Positions 37,399 through 44,596 of a stretch of DNA of 64,000 nucleotides are shown here, piece after piece. The position numbers were made by a program, and so were the translations under genes. Positions within the stretch are counted from its first letter, which is position 1; the number at the start of each line of letters is the position of its first letter. The stretch comes from Mesorhizobium sp. M2D.F.Ca.ET.226.01.1.1. GTDB lineage: Bacteria; Pseudomonadota; Alphaproteobacteria; Rhizobiales; Rhizobiaceae. The stretch covers positions 280,943 to 344,942 of the forward strand of contig NZ_RZOY02000006.1 in assembly GCF_004022705.2 (NCBI RefSeq). Direction: 5' to 3'. The notes under the pieces are model-generated. The model did not search any database and had not been told where the DNA came from. It worked only from the letters and a program-made list of their open reading frames with translations.

Positions 37399-38766
37399 AT
37401 GGAACTGCGCAAGGACTATTTCGCCGATGTCCGCAAGGACGGCCTCAACGAAATCGGCCAGCCGCGGCCACGCCTCGATTCGCCGGGACACGTCACCGGC
37501 AAGACCGCCTATTTCGCCGACCGGAACTTCCCGGGCATGCTGCATCTGAAGATGGTGCGCAGCCCGCACCATCACGCCCGCATCCGCTCGATCGACACGT
37601 CAGAGGCGGAAAAGCACCCGGGCGTCGTGCGCGTGCTGACCGCCAAAAACGTGCCGCACAACGTCTATACCATCCTGATCCTGATCCAGGTCGGTCCCGA
37701 GGACGAGACCGTGCTCGCCGACGGCAAGGTGCGCTGGAAGGGCGAGGCCGTGGTGGCGGTGCTGGCCGAAACCCAACGCGCCGCGCAGGAAGCCGTCGCA
37801 AAGGTCAAGGTGGACTACGAAGTGCTGCCGGCGGTCTTCGACATCGAGCAAGCGCTCAAGCCCGGCGCGCCTTTGGTCAACGAATATCACGGCCAGAACT
37901 ATTATCTCTACGACAGCGGCGAGTGCCGCAAGGTGCGCTTCGGCGACGTCGAGGCGGGCTTTGCCGAGGCCGACCACATCCTCGAGCAGTCCTATCAATC
38001 CTCGCCGATCGAGCACGCGCCGACCGAGACGACCGGCTGCGTTGTGGTGCCGGAGGGCAATGAACGCTTCACCTGCTACACCAACACGCAGGCGATGTTC
38101 TTCACCCTCGACAACACCTCGATCATCTTGCAGATGCCGGGCTCGAAGCTGCATTTCGTCGGCGGCACGGTCGGCGGTGGCTTCGGCGGCAAGGTCGACG
38201 TCATCGTCGAGCCGATCGCCATTCTCGGCGCCAAGCTGACGGGACGCCCGGTCTCCTTCGTCTACAGCCGCGAGGAGGAGATGCAGATCTCCTCGCCGCG
38301 TGCGGCCGAGAAGGTCGTCATCAAGGACGGCGTCATGAGGGACGGCCGCATCGTCGCGCGCAAGGTGACCGGCTACACCGATGCCGGCGCCTATTCGCGC
38401 CACTCGCCCTACGGCGCGCAGAAGGGTGCCGCGCACTATCCCGGCCCCTACACGATCCCTAACGTTTGGATCGACACTTACTGCGTCTACACCAACCGCA
38501 CGCCTTCGTCGGCCATGCGCGGCTTCGGCGTCACCATCGGCGACTTCGCGCTGGAAGTGCAGATGGACAAGCTGGCGCGGCTGATCGGCATGGACCCGCT
38601 CGAATTCCGCTTCATAAATGCCTATCGCGACGGCGACATGAAGGCGCATCGCCAGCCGACCGAGGGTGCTGCGCTGATCGAATGCATGCAGGAAGCCTCG
38701 CGCGTCGCCAACTGGCCGGTGGCGGAGAAATACATGGCAATGTCCTCCTACAGGAAGGGAGCCTGA
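37399..38766 (+). CDS. Molybdenum hydroxylase large subunit, N-terminal part (split gene)
   Basis: First of two genes that together make the molybdopterin-binding subunit; 455 residues against about 780 for the whole. It contains the a/b hammerhead domain (RPRLDSPGHVTGKTAYFAD ...) and the first molybdopterin-binding lobe with GGGFGGK (residues 259-265) and TPSSAMRGFG (about 368-377). The CO dehydrogenase loop AYXCSFR is not present at that position, so CO oxidation is unlikely. It ends at TGA 38764-38766, followed one base later by the second gene. The second gene has its own GGAAGGGAG Shine-Dalgarno, so this is a stable split, not a simple frameshift. Confidence 0.88.
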   Translation: MELRKDYFADVRKDGLNEIGQPRPRLDSPGHVTGKTAYFADRNFPGMLHLKMVRSPHHHARIRSIDTSEAEKHPGVVRVLTAKNVPHNVYTILILIQVGPEDETVLADGKVRWKGEAVVAVLAETQRAAQEAVAKVKVDYEVLPAVFDIEQALKPGAPLVNEYHGQNYYLYDSGECRKVRFGDVEAGFAEADHILEQSYQSSPIEHAPTETTGCVVVPEGNERFTCYTNTQAMFFTLDNTSIILQMPGSKLHFVGGTVGGGFGGKVDVIVEPIAILGAKLTGRPVSFVYSREEEMQISSPRAAEKVVIKDGVMRDGRIVARKVTGYTDAGAYSRHSPYGAQKGAAHYPGPYTIPNVWIDTYCVYTNRTPSSAMRGFGVTIGDFALEVQMDKLARLIGMDPLEFRFINAYRDGDMKAHRQPTEGAALIECMQEASRVANWPVAEKYMAMSSYRKGA

Positions 38767-38767
38767 G

Positions 38768-39772
38768 ATGGCGATCCGGCGTGGACGCGGCGTCGCCGCG
38801 ATTAACTATCCGACCGGCATGAACCTCGGCGGCGACCCGACCCAGGCGCTGGTCCATTCGACGCCGACCGGCAATTTCATGGTGACGCTCTCCAGCGTCG
38901 ATCTCGGCCAGGGCATGAAGCAAATCATGGCGCAGATCTGTGCCGAGACGATCGGCGTGCCGACCGACCGTGTCGTTGTCGACACCGCCGACACCGACAC
39001 CGGCCCGCACTGCATGGGCACCTTCGCCTCGCGCGGCACGCACCGCGCCGGCAACGCCGTCATCCAGGCGGCCAAGGAAGCCCGCCAGGTGATGCTGGAA
39101 GTGGCGGCCGAGGAACTGGAGGTGAACGCGTCCGACCTCGAGACCGACGGCCAGGGAAACATCCAGGTGAAAGGCGCGCCGCAGAAATCGATCTCGATCT
39201 TCGACGTCGCGCTGTCCGCGCATTTCAAGCGCGGCCGCTCGATCTCGGGCCGCGGCATGTTCCTGATCCCGCGCTCCTATCCGGAGAAGGAAACCGGCGC
39301 GATGAAGCCCTCGACCTGCTACGCCCATGCCTGCACCGTGGCCGAGGTCGAGGTCGACGACGAGACCGGCGAGGTGACGGTGCTGACGGTGAAGAACGTC
39401 TTCGAGATCGGCCGCGCGCTGAACCCGAAAATGGTCGAACAGCAGCTGGTCGGCGGCTCCTGGATGGGCATCAGCCACGCGTTGTACGAGACGACCGAGC
39501 CCTATTATCCGAACCGCGACCATGGCGGCACCGACTTCAACCAGTATCTGATGCCGGGTCTTGGCGATCTGGCCGAGACCGAGACCATCGTGCTGGAGCG
39601 CCCTTCCGCCGACGGACCGTTCGGCGCCAAGGGTCCGGGCGAGATGTGCGCCAACCCGCAGATCCCCGCGGTCGCCAATGCCGTGTTCGACGCGGTCGGC
39701 GTGCGCATCGATACGCTGCCGATCACGCCGGAACGCATCCTGCGCGCGCTGAAGGCGCAGGCCGCGGGCTGA
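38768..39772 (+). CDS. Molybdenum hydroxylase large subunit, C-terminal part (split gene)
   Basis: Second part of the molybdopterin-binding subunit, 334 residues, corresponding to the last lobe of the usual single chain. It has SSVDLGQGMKQIMAQICAE (pterin-binding glutamine loop), MGTFASRGTHRAGNAV and the catalytic glutamate E292 in GAKGPGEMCANP. Its start lies one base after the stop of the first part. Both polypeptides must assemble to form an active site, since the GGGFGGK loop is on one and the catalytic Glu on the other. The substrate is unknown. Confidence 0.88.
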   Translation: MAIRRGRGVAAINYPTGMNLGGDPTQALVHSTPTGNFMVTLSSVDLGQGMKQIMAQICAETIGVPTDRVVVDTADTDTGPHCMGTFASRGTHRAGNAVIQAAKEARQVMLEVAAEELEVNASDLETDGQGNIQVKGAPQKSISIFDVALSAHFKRGRSISGRGMFLIPRSYPEKETGAMKPSTCYAHACTVAEVEVDDETGEVTVLTVKNVFEIGRALNPKMVEQQLVGGSWMGISHALYETTEPYYPNRDHGGTDFNQYLMPGLGDLAETETIVLERPSADGPFGAKGPGEMCANPQIPAVANAVFDAVGVRIDTLPITPERILRALKAQAAG

Positions 39773-39780
39773 GCGGGAAG

Positions 39781-40662
39781 ATGGCAAACGCCGACCCCGT
39801 CGCGGTCGCGGCTTCGCCGGAGGCGATAGCCGCGCGCCTTGCCGCCTCGCGCTACCTGGCTGACGACAGCCTCGCCACCGCGATCTTCCTGGCGATCCGA
39901 TTGGGCAAGCCGCTGTTGCTCGAAGGCGCGCCGGGCGTCGGCAAGACCGAGGCCGCCAAGGCGGTCGCCGATTTACTCGGCCGCGAGCTGGTGCGGCTGC
40001 AATGCTATGAAGGCATCGACGCCGGGCATGCGTTGTACGAATGGAATTATCAGCGGCAGCTACTCGCCATCCGCCATGCCGGCGAGCACGAGATCGACAT
40101 CTATGACGACCGTTTTCTGATCGCCCGGCCGCTGCTGCAGGTGTTGCGCGCACCTGAACGGCGCGTGCTGCTGGTCGACGAGATCGACCGTTCGGACCAT
40201 GAGTTCGAGGCGCTGCTCTTGGAATTCCTCTCCGACTTCCAGATCAGCATTCCGGAGCGCGGCACCATCCGCGCGGCAACGCAGCCGATCGTCATCCTGA
40301 CCTCGAACCGCACGCGCGAGCTGGCCGAGGCGCTGCGCCGGCGCTGCGTCTACCACTGGATCGGCTATCCCGACGCTCAGCGCGAGGCCGAGATCATCGT
40401 GCTGCGCACCGGCGATGTCGCCGAGGCGACCGCCCGCGCGGTGGCGAACGCCGTGCAGGAAATCCGCGCACGCCCGCTGGCCAAGCCGCCGGGCATCGCC
40501 GAGGCGGTCGAATGGGCGAATGCCGCGACCATCCTCGAAAAGGGCGGCAGTCCCTGGCCGGAGGCCTTTCGGCGGGCCATCGGCGTGCTGATCAAGGACG
40601 AGGAGGATTTGTCCGCAATTGCGCCGGAGCTCGGAAGGATCGTCGAGGAGGCGCTGGCGTGA
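39781..40662 (+). CDS. MoxR-family AAA+ ATPase (CoxD-like)
   Basis: AAA+ ATPase of 293 residues with Walker A GAPGVGKT (49-56), Walker B RVLLVDEIDRSD and sensor 1 VILTSNRTRELAEALRRRC. CoxD of carboxydotrophic bacteria belongs here and is needed to insert sulfur (and copper) at the molybdenum site of CO dehydrogenase. The gene follows the large subunit by 8 bases, and a VWA gene follows. ATG at 39781 preferred; the frame is open further back only as a shadow of the preceding gene. Its stop overlaps a small repeat-borne reading frame (TGATG). Confidence 0.9.
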   Translation: MANADPVAVAASPEAIAARLAASRYLADDSLATAIFLAIRLGKPLLLEGAPGVGKTEAAKAVADLLGRELVRLQCYEGIDAGHALYEWNYQRQLLAIRHAGEHEIDIYDDRFLIARPLLQVLRAPERRVLLVDEIDRSDHEFEALLLEFLSDFQISIPERGTIRAATQPIVILTSNRTRELAEALRRRCVYHWIGYPDAQREAEIIVLRTGDVAEATARAVANAVQEIRARPLAKPPGIAEAVEWANAATILEKGGSPWPEAFRRAIGVLIKDEEDLSAIAPELGRIVEEALA

Positions 40663-40892
40663 TGAGCAATCGCAACGCGCTAGCGCGATACCTCAGGTCC
40701 AATGCGCAGCGCTGGCGGGACAGCACCCCCCTCTGGCCTGCCGGCCATCTCCCCCGCAAGGGGGGAGATCAGACGTCACACGGGCTTTCGCTAGTTTTCA
40801 ACGCCGCAAGATTGAGCGGACCGCCCAAGCTGCCAATCTCCCCCCTCGTGGGGGAGATGTCCGGCAGGACAGAGGGGGGTGCGAAGGAATGA
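40662..40892 (+). CDS. Small repeat-spanning open frame linking moxR and the VWA gene
   Basis: A 76-residue frame starts at the ATG overlapping the MoxR stop (TGATG) and stops at a TGA overlapping the VWA start (ATGA, 40889-40892). Its first 20 or so codons (MSNRNALARYLRSNAQRW) precede the repeat element at 40723-40882; the rest translates the element. It may act only to carry ribosomes from moxR to the VWA gene. It may also be the original VWA start, separated from the body of the gene by the insertion. No domain is recognised. Confidence 0.3.
   Translation: MSNRNALARYLRSNAQRWRDSTPLWPAGHLPRKGGDQTSHGLSLVFNAARLSGPPKLPISPLVGEMSGRTEGGAKE
40723..40882. repeat. Long inverted-repeat intergenic element (family A, copy 2)
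   Basis: The arms run inward from GCACCCCCCTCTGGCCTGCC and outward to ACAGAGGGGGGTGC and are nearly perfect reverse complements over about 33 bases. Each arm encloses a smaller hairpin (CTCCCCCGCAAGGGGGGAG and CTCCCCCCTCGTGGGGGAG). Same family as 11428-11602. It interrupts the junction between the MoxR and VWA genes inside an otherwise tightly packed operon. Confidence 0.85.
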
Positions 40893-42025
40893 GGCGTCCG
40901 CAAAACCTGCGCCCCGCTGCCGAGCCCTTCCTCGGCTTCGCCCGTTTGCTCCGCCGCCACGCCTTTGCCATCGCCCCGGAACAGGTCACCAGCTTCATGC
41001 AGGCGGTAACCCTGCTCGGCCCCCGCTCGATGAACGACATCCGCGAGGCGGCTCTTGCAACGCTGGCGCCCCCGCCCGATCGCCGCGGCGAATTCGAGGC
41101 GCTTTTCCGCAGCTATTTCTACGGCGACGCCAGGCCTTCGATCGAAGGCGAAGAGGACGACGAAACCCGCATCAAGGATGATCGCGGCACGCGCGAGGAA
41201 GAGAACCAGGTCGCTCACCAGAAGAAAGGCGGCGAGCTCTCCTCGGCGCTCGAGCAGCTGAGCAGCCGCGATTTCCAGCGCGACGCCGATGGTCTCGGCC
41301 AGTTCCGCCGCAAGCTCGCCTCCGCCCTGCCCGCGCGCCGTTCCTTCCGCACCACCCGCACCCGCTCGCGCGGCACGCTGGACCTCAGGCGTTCGCTCAG
41401 CGAAATCGTCAGTGCCGATGGCGACATTCCCTCCCCGCAACTCCGCCGCCGGCAGGCCGTTCCGCGAAAACTGCTGCTGCTCATCGATGTGTCAGGCTCG
41501 ATGAAACTGCAAACCGCCGACTATCTCAAGCTGGCACACGCTGCGGTGCAAGGCGCGGACCGTGCCGAAGTCTTCACCTTCGGCACGCGGCTGACCCGTA
41601 TCACGTCGGCGTTGCGCATCCGCGACCGCAGCCAGGCGCTGGCGCGTGCTGCAGTGTCGGTGGACGATTGGGACGGCGGTACCCGCATGGGGCCGACCTT
41701 GCTCGCCTTCCTGTCGGTGCCGCGCTTTTCAGCCTTCGCGCGCGGTGCCTGCGTCGTCATCCTGTCGGACGCGCTGGAGCGCGGCGACCATGCCGACCTC
41801 GAAACCGCGATGCGTCGCCTCGGCGCCCGCGCCTTCCGGCTGTCGCTGGCGACTCCGCTCGCCGGTGATCCGCGCTTTCGCCCGGCGACGTCGGCGCTGC
41901 GCGCCATCCTGCCTTTATTGGACGACCTGGTCGACGGCTCGTCGCAAAAGAGCCTATTCGATTTCATCCTGTCGCTCGCCCGCCCGGCGCCTGCGGCCGA
42001 TTCCATCTGGAAGAAGGTATCGTGA
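40889..42025 (+). CDS. VWA-domain protein (CoxE-like)
   Basis: 378-residue protein with a C-terminal von Willebrand A domain. The MIDAS metal site starts LLLIDVSGSM (D200-x-S202-x-S204), and later positions include GGTRMGPTL and VILSDALERGD. The N-terminal half is charged and helical. CoxE pairs with the MoxR ATPase CoxD in maturing molybdenum hydroxylases. The ATG at 40889 overlaps the stop of the small frame before it and has GAAGGA close upstream. The open frame continues upstream through the repeat but codes only repeat-derived peptide there. The stop overlaps the start of the amidohydrolase gene (TGATG). Confidence 0.88.
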   Translation: MRRPQNLRPAAEPFLGFARLLRRHAFAIAPEQVTSFMQAVTLLGPRSMNDIREAALATLAPPPDRRGEFEALFRSYFYGDARPSIEGEEDDETRIKDDRGTREEENQVAHQKKGGELSSALEQLSSRDFQRDADGLGQFRRKLASALPARRSFRTTRTRSRGTLDLRRSLSEIVSADGDIPSPQLRRRQAVPRKLLLLIDVSGSMKLQTADYLKLAHAAVQGADRAEVFTFGTRLTRITSALRIRDRSQALARAAVSVDDWDGGTRMGPTLLAFLSVPRFSAFARGACVVILSDALERGDHADLETAMRRLGARAFRLSLATPLAGDPRFRPATSALRAILPLLDDLVDGSSQKSLFDFILSLARPAPAADSIWKKVS

Positions 42026-42912
42026 TGCAGAAGGCAATCGACGCGCATTTCCACATCTGGCGCCAAAAGGATCAGCCCTGGCTGGTCGGACCGATGGTGC
42101 CGCGCATCTTCGGCCCCTATGAGCCGATCCGCCGCGACTATCCGATCACCGAATTCCTGGAAGATCAGAAGGGCTCGGGCGTTGAGAAGGCCATCTATGT
42201 CCAGACCAACTGGGCCAAGGAGGATTTCGAGAAGGAAGTCGCCTTCCTGCAGAAGACCGCGGATGAAACCGGCTGGCCGCACGCCATCGTCGGCTATGCC
42301 GACATGACGGTCGACGACGTCCGCCCGCAGATCGACCGGCTGATGAAATACAGACTGCTGCGCGGCCTGCGCATGCAGCTGCACTGGCACGAGACGCCCG
42401 CCTTCCGCTTCGCCGCCTCGGCCGATCAGGTGATCGATCCGAAGGTGCGGAAGAACGTGGCACGGCTGAAGGACTACGGCCTCTCCTTCGACCTCCAACT
42501 CTTCCCCGCGCAAATGAAGGACGGGCTGACGCTGGTCGGCGAGAACCCGCAGACGAATTTCATCCTCACCCATGCCGGCATGCTGACCGGCATGGAGCCT
42601 GAAACCACTGAAGCATGGAAGGCGGGTCTCCGCACGCTTTCGACAGCGCCCAATTTCTACGCCAAGCTGTCGGGGCTAGGCACGTTCGTCCACCGCAACG
42701 ACCCGGAACTCATCGCCTACATCGTCGACAACGCGATCGAAATCCTCGGCAGCGACCGGCTGATGTTCGGCTCGAACTTCCCGATCGAAAAACTCTGGAC
42801 CAGCCATGCCGAACTGATCAAGGCGCACCGCGCGGCGGTTGGCAGGCACGGTGCGAAAGCCGAGGCGGACATCTTCTGGAATACGGCGGAAAAGGTCTAC
42901 CGGCCGGTGTAG
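42025..42912 (+). CDS. Amidohydrolase family 2 protein (metal-dependent TIM-barrel hydrolase)
   Basis: 295-residue protein of the amidohydrolase_2 family, which includes lactonases and decarboxylases. Metal-site motifs are IDAHFHIW near the N-terminus, LRMQLHWHE, NFILTHAGM and the C-terminal LMFGSNFPIEKL. Its start overlaps the VWA stop by one base, so it belongs to the molybdenum hydroxylase operon. It may hydrolyse the product of the hydroxylase, for example a lactone or cyclic amide. That sequence of steps is inference. Confidence 0.85.
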   Translation: MQKAIDAHFHIWRQKDQPWLVGPMVPRIFGPYEPIRRDYPITEFLEDQKGSGVEKAIYVQTNWAKEDFEKEVAFLQKTADETGWPHAIVGYADMTVDDVRPQIDRLMKYRLLRGLRMQLHWHETPAFRFAASADQVIDPKVRKNVARLKDYGLSFDLQLFPAQMKDGLTLVGENPQTNFILTHAGMLTGMEPETTEAWKAGLRTLSTAPNFYAKLSGLGTFVHRNDPELIAYIVDNAIEILGSDRLMFGSNFPIEKLWTSHAELIKAHRAAVGRHGAKAEADIFWNTAEKVYRPV

Positions 42913-42920
42913 CTCGGCTT

Positions 42921-43112
42921 CTTCCTTCCCCCCTTGTGGGGGAAGGTGGATCGGCGCGCAGCGCCGAGACGGATGAGGGGTGCTCCAGCGGAGTGAGACC
43001 TTAGAAAATAGGTGCTTCCAGCATCTTAGATCTTGTACGCTGCACTCCGTCCAACACCCCTCATCCGTCCGAGCTTCGCTCGGCCACCTTCTCCCACAAG
43101 GGGAGAAGGGGA
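42921..43112. repeat. Long inverted-repeat intergenic element (family C)
   Basis: The left arm from CTTCCTTCCCCCCTTGTGGG to GGATGAGGGGTG and the right arm from ACACCCCTCATCCGTC to CACAAGGGGAGAAGGGGAAG are reverse complements over about 60 bases with scattered mismatches. The total is about 190 bp. It closes the molybdenum hydroxylase operon and may terminate it. Confidence 0.85.
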
Positions 43113-43122
43113 AGTCGGCGCC

Positions 43123-43215
43123 TCACTTTACCTCGAACTGCGGATCGAGCGGTATCTGCATAGCGGTGACCAGATGGTTGGTCTGACCCGCGAGCCCGAT
43201 GATCGACACCAGCTC
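43123..43215 (-). pseudogene. Remnant resembling a carboxymuconolactone decarboxylase-family C-terminus
   Basis: The peptide ELVSIIGLAGQTNHLVTAMQ, followed by IPLDPQFEVK and a stop, resembles the last helices of carboxymuconolactone decarboxylase/AhpD-like proteins. There is no upstream coding body; it is fused out of frame to the next remnant. Confidence 0.4.
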
Positions 43216-43325
43216 GCGGTGATCTTCTCCTCCGTCGCCTCCGCCCGCGGGAACTCCTCGACGATGCGGCCCTGTCGGCAGACCAGGATGCTGGAGGAGA
43301 AGGAATTTGCGTCCCCAAAGCGCAC
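43215..43325 (-). pseudogene. Remnant of a sugar ABC transporter ATPase C-terminus
   Basis: The peptide SILVCRQGRIVEEF followed by PRAEATEEKIT matches the end of RbsA-type ATPases (the D-R-V-L-V-M-R-E-G-R-I motif and E-A-T-E-E-K-I). It is 37 codons long, without start or the rest of the gene, and abuts the preceding remnant in another frame. Confidence 0.5.
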
Positions 43326-43336
43326 TAGGCCCGATG

Positions 43337-43502
43337 TTATTTGTCCTCGAGATGCTCAGAGACTTCGGCGCCGGCATTGGCCGGCAACACCAGGAAACGC
43401 ATCGCCGCCGCAAAGGCCGAGCAGGCCCATCGCGACAAAGGTGATTCTGAAGTCGACATGGTCGGGCAAGACCTCACCCCTGGCGACGCGCTGGTTGAAC
43501 AG
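43337..43502 (-). pseudogene. Remnant of an MFS (DHA2-type) transporter C-terminus
   Basis: One frame gives LFNQRVARGEVLPDHVDF and ITFVAMGLLGLCGG; a shift by one base then gives MRFLVLPANAGAEVSEH before a stop. Together these follow the final membrane segment and the LPANAGAEVS tail of 14-segment MFS exporters. The frameshift and missing body show it is dead. Confidence 0.5.
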
Positions 43503-43594
43503 CATAAGCCTGATCCAGTCCAGAGCTTATCCGACAAACTTCCGTGTCGCCCTTTCGCCTGTTATGGATTAGCCGGGGTGGCCGAGGACAATGT

Positions 43595-44596
43595 ATGAAG
43601 CCCATCTACATCGATTACCTCAACGCGCTCGACATCGAAGCGCTTTCCATGACCGATGCCGAGATCATCGGCGCCGTCGAAGCCGGGCTCGTCGCGCAAG
43701 GCAAGGGTGAGACGGTGATCGAGCCGCGCGTCCACCTCGAACCGGACCCCTCCTTCCACGGCCACTTCAACGTGCTGCGCGGCTATGTGGCGCCGCTCGA
43801 CGCCGCCGGCGTGAAGATCGTCGGCGACTATGTCGACAACTACAAGCACGGCCTGCCGTCCGAATTCGGCATCCTCAATCTTTTCGATCCGCGCACCGGC
43901 ACGCCACGCGCCATCCTCGACGCCACCGTCATCACCGACATGCGCACCGGCGCCGTCACCGCTATCGGCGCCAAGCATCTGGCGAAGAAGACCTCGAAGG
44001 TGCTCGGCCACATCGGCGCGCGCGGCACCGCCTATTGGAACGCGCGGCTGCTCGACCATCTTTTCGACTTCGACGAAATCCGCGTCCACTCGCGCCGGCC
44101 GGAAAGCCGCGATGGCTTTGCCGCCAAGCTGTCGGCCGACCTCGGCAAGAAGGTCACCGCCGTCGCCGACTGGAAAAGCTGCGTCGACGGTGCCGATATC
44201 GTCGTCGAGGCCTCGCGCCTCAACGAACCGCAGCCTTTGCTCAAGACCGAATGGATCAAGCCCGGCGCGCTGGTGGTGCCCTATGGCACGATGAGCGCGG
44301 TGGAGCTGTCGCTCACCGACATCATGGCCAAGATGGTCGTCGACGACTGGGGTCAGTGCAAGGGCGGCAAGTTCGGCTCGTTGCGCGCCCATGTCGAAGC
44401 CGGAAAGCTGAGCGAGGCGACGCTGCATGCCGAGCTTGGCCAGATCGCCGCCGGACTGAAAGCCGGGCGTGAAAGCGACGACGAGACGATCCTGTTCTGG
44501 CATCGCGGCCTCTCGCTTTCCGACATCGCGCTCGGCAAGGCCATGCTCGCCAAGGCGGGCGAAAACGGCATCGGCCAGAGGCTGCGCTTCGCATGA
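43595..44596 (+). CDS. Ornithine cyclodeaminase/mu-crystallin family protein
   Basis: 333-residue NAD-dependent protein of the OCD/mu-crystallin family, which includes ornithine cyclodeaminase, alanine dehydrogenase and imine reductases. It has GVKIVGDYVDNYKHGLPSEFG with the substrate-binding lysine, ATVITDMRTGAVTAIGAKHLA with the conserved arginine, and DIVVEASRLNEPQP. The nucleotide loop reads GHIGARGTA instead of the usual GxGxxA, so cofactor binding may differ. GAGGAC is upstream of the ATG. Its stop overlaps the ammonia-lyase-like gene (ATGA), so the two are co-translated. The substrate is unknown; an amino or imino acid made by the lyase partner is one option. Confidence 0.8.
   Translation: MKPIYIDYLNALDIEALSMTDAEIIGAVEAGLVAQGKGETVIEPRVHLEPDPSFHGHFNVLRGYVAPLDAAGVKIVGDYVDNYKHGLPSEFGILNLFDPRTGTPRAILDATVITDMRTGAVTAIGAKHLAKKTSKVLGHIGARGTAYWNARLLDHLFDFDEIRVHSRRPESRDGFAAKLSADLGKKVTAVADWKSCVDGADIVVEASRLNEPQPLLKTEWIKPGALVVPYGTMSAVELSLTDIMAKMVVDDWGQCKGGKFGSLRAHVEAGKLSEATLHAELGQIAAGLKAGRESDDETILFWHRGLSLSDIALGKAMLAKAGENGIGQRLRFA

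Noticed and set aside
37399..39772. Carbon monoxide dehydrogenase
   Set aside because: The operon order is similar, but the large subunit lacks AYXCSFR at the active-site loop.
42913..43594. CRISPR array
   Set aside because: The repeated sequence is one inverted pair, not regularly spaced direct repeats; no such array is seen anywhere in the window.
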